Of a stretch of DNA of 64,000 nucleotides, positions 60,749 through 64,000 are shown one piece after another. The translations under genes and the position numbers were made by a program. Every line of letters starts with the position of its first letter. The first letter of the stretch is position 1. The notes beneath the pieces were generated by a model, which was not told the origin of the DNA, did no database searches, and worked only from the letters and a program-made list of their open reading frames with translations. Source of the stretch: Candidatus Villigracilaceae bacterium (GTDB taxonomy: Bacteria; Chloroflexota; Anaerolineae; Anaerolineales; Villigracilaceae); NCBI GenBank assembly GCA_026645935.1, contig JAPKMP010000017.1, positions 27,755 through 91,754 of the forward strand. The letters are read 5' to 3'.

Positions 60749-61960
60749 TCAGTAAGGCGCATACTCGCGTCGTACTTTTTGTTCGAGACGATACTCCAGG
60801 GTTTGCAAGTAGAATGTCTCATGCTTTTCAGTCGTGATCTCCAGCCCGTATTTCTTGGCAAGTGCATGGCAATCTGTCCGCATGGAGGTTCCTTCTGTAG
60901 AATGAGCCAGAACGAGTTCGATGGCATGGCTCAAGGCAGAGATGTCACCAGGCCTTGCTAGGAAACCTGTAACTCCCTCATGGACGACTTCTGGAATACA
61001 GGCAGCGTGGACAGCAGCAATGGGCAGGCAGCAAGCCGCCGCTTCGAGCAGGACCATGCCTTGCGTTTCGATCTCGGAGGCAGTAACAAAGACATCTGCA
61101 CTTCGGTAGATTTTTGCAATCTCCTGTTTATTCGAGACAAAACCAGTGAAATGAGTCTGTGTGTGAATTCCAAGCGAGATTGATAACTCTGACAAGCTAT
61201 TTTTGCGACTTCCATCTCCAACCATCAGTAGGTGCGCATCGTTTTTTTCGATGATCGTTTTTGCTGCCAGCAGGACGCGTTCCACGTTTTTATCTGCGTC
61301 GAGTCTGCCAACATGCAAAATGAACGGCACGTTGCTAGGAATGCCATAGCGGGTCCGTATTTCCGCTTTTTCTTCGAGAGGTCTTTCCGGGTTGAAGATG
61401 TTCATATCTATGCCATTGGGAATAGTAACGGGATAATAGCCGGTCTTCAACCGGATGATTTCAGAGATCGTGCTTGTTGGTGAAATGACCGAGGAAAAGC
61501 TGCCCGTCAGCCAGCCTGCATATGCCCATGCCGTATGTTCAACCAATTTTCGCAAAGTAGGAATATTGGGAAGGTAGGAACTAACAAACCACGGTAGTTG
61601 ATGCACAGTCAATAAAATCGGAATCTTCGCTGAACAGGCATATTTGAGTCCAAGGAACCCCATTTGCGCAGGTTCATGGGTGTGAACCAGCTCAGGTCGG
61701 AATTCATGCAATGCCTGCAATATTGATCGATGAGGGAACGCCAGCAAGCGCTGGTTGGCGCGCAATGGATTGCGAAGGGAGGCAAGCCGAAGAACGGTTA
61801 AGTTACCCGCGTTAGTTCGATACAGTTTGCCTGTATCACTGGCGGCGATCACCAACACAACGTGCCCGCGGTTTGCCATGCCCTTTGCCAGTTGTTCCGC
61901 AGCAATGGCTGCGCCGCTGATCATGGGAGGGTAGGATTGAGTAAGGTATGCGATACGCAT
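60749..61960 (-). CDS. Glycosyltransferase family 4
   Basis: 403 residues. N-terminal domain QSYPPMISGAAIAAEQLAKG and HTHEPAQMGFLGL; C-terminal nucleotide-binding domain FILHVGRLDADKNVERVLLA, with the EX7E motif in ASEIETQGMVLLEAAACCLP. Similar to alpha-glycosyltransferases that make glycolipids or mannosides. Start at ATG 61960 lies 4 bases after the stop of the methyltransferase gene. Likely works with its neighbours on lipid or surface glycan. Confidence 0.92.
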   Translation of the reverse strand: MRIAYLTQSYPPMISGAAIAAEQLAKGMANRGHVVLVIAASDTGKLYRTNAGNLTVLRLASLRNPLRANQRLLAFPHRSILQALHEFRPELVHTHEPAQMGFLGLKYACSAKIPILLTVHQLPWFVSSYLPNIPTLRKLVEHTAWAYAGWLTGSFSSVISPTSTISEIIRLKTGYYPVTIPNGIDMNIFNPERPLEEKAEIRTRYGIPSNVPFILHVGRLDADKNVERVLLAAKTIIEKNDAHLLMVGDGSRKNSLSELSISLGIHTQTHFTGFVSNKQEIAKIYRSADVFVTASEIETQGMVLLEAAACCLPIAAVHAACIPEVVHEGVTGFLARPGDISALSHAIELVLAHSTEGTSMRTDCHALAKKYGLEITTEKHETFYLQTLEYRLEQKVRREYAPY

Positions 61961-61964
61961 GAGA

Positions 61965-62573
61965 TCAGTCCTTTTGCGCCACAAGATAAAAGTCGGTCAA
62001 AAAACACATCATTGAGTGCGGACGGCAGACGAGGATGTTGAAGCCTTGTTGTTTTAAATAATCGAGAAATTCCTCTTTGGTAAACATGTCGTCATAGGGA
62101 TGTTCAACGAAGAGCCGCGAGATGCGGCCGAACGGGGTCCTGAAGGTGTCAATCGAAAGATCCTTTATGATGAGCAAACCGCCGGGTTTGATGACGCGGT
62201 GAATTTCGTTGAGGCTCTCTTCCCAGTTTGGTATGTGGTGGATGACGCTCAGCCCGATCACAGCGTCGAATTCGTTGTTTGCGAAACGCAGGTCAGCGGC
62301 ATTTCCCGCTTCAATATGGATTTTTGAGCCTTTGTTCTTCCTTTGGGCAATCTTGACCAATACCTCGTCATACTCTGTGGCAATGAGTTCGGCGGGTTTG
62401 AAGTATTGGTCTATCAATCCTGTTCCGATCCCGTTGCCGCAACCGATTTCAAGTATCTTTTTTCCTGCGGGCAAGTTGGAAAACCCTTGAAGTTCGCGGA
62501 CGACGCCGTACAGGTACAGGCTTCGTCCAAGATCGAATGTCATCAGGAAGGTTTCAAATTGATTCATTTTCAT
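61965..62573 (-). CDS. Class I SAM-dependent methyltransferase
   Basis: 202 residues with motif I KILEIGCGNGIGTGLI, motif II in NEFDAVIGLSVIHHI, and motif III near RVIKPGGLLIIKDLS. Substrate unknown. Lies between a VTT membrane protein and the glycosyltransferase on the same strand, an arrangement resembling lipid-modification clusters. Confidence 0.88.
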   Translation of the reverse strand: MKMNQFETFLMTFDLGRSLYLYGVVRELQGFSNLPAGKKILEIGCGNGIGTGLIDQYFKPAELIATEYDEVLVKIAQRKNKGSKIHIEAGNAADLRFANNEFDAVIGLSVIHHIPNWEESLNEIHRVIKPGGLLIIKDLSIDTFRTPFGRISRLFVEHPYDDMFTKEEFLDYLKQQGFNILVCRPHSMMCFLTDFYLVAQKD

Positions 62574-62598
62574 GGTTGCTCTCCGTTATATTTGGGGA

Positions 62599-63267
62599 TC
62601 AGGATTTGCAATTTGCGGGCACAGTTTTCAACAGGTTCGCTTTCTTGAAGATGAACCACCCGGCAATGATGGTGATCATCCCAAACGCTGCAGCGACCAT
62701 GAACCAGATCGGGGGATGCGTTCCATACACGCCCAGCAGGGTCACGAAGACTGCACAGCAGGTGCGCCCCAGTATGTTGGCGATCAGAAATCGGCGTGGC
62801 AGGATGGTAGCAAGCCCGGCTACATAGCACATCAGGTCGCTTGGGAAGATGGGCAGGACAAAGGCAAAGAAATAAAAGAGGATGCCCTGGTGTCTTGCGG
62901 TCTTGTCCCATTTCTCGATGACGGCAGGGGAGGCGAGTTTGTAGATCAGGCCGCGTCCATAGCGGCGGGCGATGATGAAGGCAAACTGGCTTCCAAGGAT
63001 GGTGCTGGCAATGACGACCATCAGCCCGGTAAAGCCGTACACATACCCGGCGGTGACCATCAAGGCGTGACCGGGGATGACCGCGACGAAGACCTGCGCG
63101 ACGAGCAGGCAAAACAGCACGACGGGTCCCAGTGGACCGAATCCTTGCAGGTAACTGGAAACAGCCTGTTGGTCGGTGATGATTTCAAGATAGCCGGCGA
63201 TGGATTCATGGTAGAGGAGGGCAAGAATGACAAGAACAATGGCGGTAAGGATTGATAAGATTTTCAT
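62599..63267 (-). CDS. VTT-domain (TVP38/TMEM64, SNARE-associated) membrane protein
   Basis: 222 residues with about six hydrophobic segments. GHALMVTAGYVYGFTGLMVVIASTILGSQFAFIIARRYGRG contains the VTT motif (G-x3-G, F/Y-x-x-R). Such proteins act as lipid scramblases or transporters. Cluster with the methyltransferase and glycosyltransferase suggests a membrane-lipid pathway. Confidence 0.88.
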   Translation of the reverse strand: MKILSILTAIVLVILALLYHESIAGYLEIITDQQAVSSYLQGFGPLGPVVLFCLLVAQVFVAVIPGHALMVTAGYVYGFTGLMVVIASTILGSQFAFIIARRYGRGLIYKLASPAVIEKWDKTARHQGILFYFFAFVLPIFPSDLMCYVAGLATILPRRFLIANILGRTCCAVFVTLLGVYGTHPPIWFMVAAAFGMITIIAGWFIFKKANLLKTVPANCKS

Positions 63268-63283
63268 TTGATTCTCCTTTTAT

Positions 63284-63400
63284 TCATCACTTTGCGAGGA
63301 GCGTAATTTTTCTCGCGACGACACCGTACTTGCGATTGATGCAAGGAGCAATCTCCCGTTTCGCGGGGAGGCTGCTTCACGCTCCGCGTTCGCAGCGACA
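63284..63400. repeat. Divergent copy of the TGTCATTGCGAGG repeat
   Basis: ATCACTTTGCGAGGAG at the left end, AGCAATCTCCCGTTTCGCGGGGAG in the middle, TTCGCAGCGACAT at the right. Resembles the internal arms of 20425-20516. Confidence 0.5.
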
Positions 63401-63404
63401 TACA

Positions 63405-63731
63405 TTACAACCACGGCGAGACGAGATTGCAGGCGTGGGTCAGGGCTTTGTCGGCGAGGGGGCGGCAGAGGTGTGATTGAGCCGTCTGGCGGATGCCCGA
63501 AGCGAGGTCGCTGTAATAGGCGTGGCGCAGGTCCCAAGCGAGGCGTGAGTCGTTGATTTGTAAACAAGATTCAAAGTTGATCTTCATTGAGTGAGCATCA
63601 AGATTTGCCGAACCAAAGAGAATGTCGTTATGATCGTTCCAGGCAGCTTTGCTGTGCATATATTTCCCCGCATAGCGGTGAACGTTTCCTCCAGCACACA
63701 CCAGTTTATGAACGTGGAGGCGTTGGTGCAT
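63405..63731 (-). pseudogene. Phospholipase D/cardiolipin synthase C-terminal fragment, cut by an IS
   Basis: About 109 residues with the second HKD-type motif (MHSKAAWNDHNDILFGSANLDAHS) and the C-terminal helical end RLAWDLRHAYYSDLASGIRQ. The first HKD half is absent. The reading frame runs into the insertion sequence at about 63,725; the first methionine is not a credible start. The gene's 5' part would be beyond the IS, out of the window. Confidence 0.85.
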
Positions 63732-64000
63732 AAAAGTATTGACAAAGAAGGGCGTGGTCGTGTAATTTTGGTTTATGCCTAAACAAAAGAAAACACAATC
63801 ACGCCCGAAGCCATTATACCGTGTCGAAAACTGGTCAGATTATGAGAAAGCGCTGGTGCAACGCGGCTCAATCACCTTCTGGCTGACAGATGATTTTGAA
63901 GAGAAATGGCGACATGCAGGCGAAAAGCAACGTGGCAGTCAGTTTGATTACAGCGACCAAGCCATATTGATTATGCTAACGGTGAAAGAAGTCTTCCATC
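63725..64000 (+). mobile_element. IS5-family insertion sequence, left end
   Basis: Starts approximately at GGTGCATAAAAGTATTGACA; the exact border and inverted repeat cannot be fixed without the right end. Carries the transposase gene at 63775. Confidence 0.75.
63775..64000 (+). CDS. IS5-family transposase, N-terminal part (runs off the window)
   Basis: First 75 residues: basic start MPKQKKTQSRPKPLYRVENW, then SDYEKALVQRGSITFWLTDDFEEKW, as in IS5/IS903-group transposases (N-terminal DDE domain start). Catalytic residues are beyond the edge. Confidence 0.9.
   Translation, partial: MPKQKKTQSRPKPLYRVENWSDYEKALVQRGSITFWLTDDFEEKWRHAGEKQRGSQFDYSDQAILIMLTVKEVFH

Noticed and set aside
1..64000. tRNA or rRNA genes
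   Set aside because: TTCGAATCC-like words occur (for example near 18462) but lie inside coding sequence and do not fold into a cloverleaf. None found by eye.
1..64000. CRISPR array
   Set aside because: No regularly spaced identical repeats of 24-40 bases. The short TACAAT and hairpin repeats are of other kinds.

Overview
The window looks like a piece of a Chloroflexota chromosome, most likely class Anaerolineae. This is inferred from gene content and style: an ethylbenzene-dehydrogenase-like lipoprotein, DUF5671 membrane protein, SpoVS without sporulation genes, TPTPTP-rich exported proteins, PdxR with pdxST, and many short dispersed hairpin repeats. No rRNA or tRNA gene and no CRISPR array was seen. 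Most of the window is ordinary chromosomal housekeeping sequence of fairly high GC, apart from an AT-rich island at about 43.3-46.5 kb and an insertion sequence entering at the right edge.

Layout. 0-4.9 kb (mostly minus strand): nucleotide-sugar dehydrogenase fragment, tsaE-tsaB-rimI-UDG cluster, GH1 glycosidase, SpoU-type rRNA methylase. 5-7 kb: NarL-type two-component pair. 7-19.8 kb: haem-type lipoprotein, ChrB-C/MFS pair, cupin, conserved unknowns, MBL hydrolase, second MFS, Tat-exported amidohydrolase, acyltransferase, HAD phosphatase. 19.8-23.2 kb: pdxT, pdxS and their divergent MocR-type regulator. 23.2-26.5 kb: a five-gene plus-strand operon (YtrA-type GntR regulator, SPFH protein, DUF1648/SdpI protein, DUF4177 protein, YhfC intramembrane protease) with parS-like palindromes in two of its gaps. 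26.6-30.2 kb: dnaN and membrane proteins. 30.4-31.3 kb: a rhodanese lipoprotein whose catalytic cysteine codon is TGA, coupled to a cupin gene. 31.3-36 kb: acyl-CoA dehydrogenase, glutamate dehydrogenase, enoyl-CoA hydratase, unknowns. 36.2-41.3 kb: a receptor Ser/Thr kinase and a pyrF-pyrE-YdeI-pyrD operon. 41.4-46.8 kb: lamin-tail surface protein, thermonuclease-like lipoprotein and small AT-rich ORFs. 46.9-47.7 kb: spoVS and a DnaA-box cluster that I read as a candidate replication origin. 47.8-60 kb: pyrC, desaturase, isocitrate dehydrogenase, a cytochrome bc complex, the full succinate dehydrogenase operon, PhzF-like and sulfurtransferase genes. 60-64 kb: lipid/glycan-type glycosyltransferase and methyltransferase, VTT protein, and a phospholipase-D-type gene cut by an IS5-like element.

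How it fits together. Two perfect and three 8-of-9 DnaA boxes at 47.3-47.6 kb, further boxes inside pyrC, two parS-like sites at 24.7 and 25.4 kb, dnaN at 26.6 kb, and the tendency of genes to lie on minus to the left and plus to the right of 47.4 kb all point to an origin-proximal region. The respiratory genes (Icd, bc complex, SDH) form an aerobic energy block.

The most striking single observations are the probable selenocysteine (or freshly broken) rhodanese at 30.46-30.93 kb, the candidate oriC, the parS-like palindromes inside the SPFH/protease operon, and an isocitrate dehydrogenase carrying a histone-like lysine tail.
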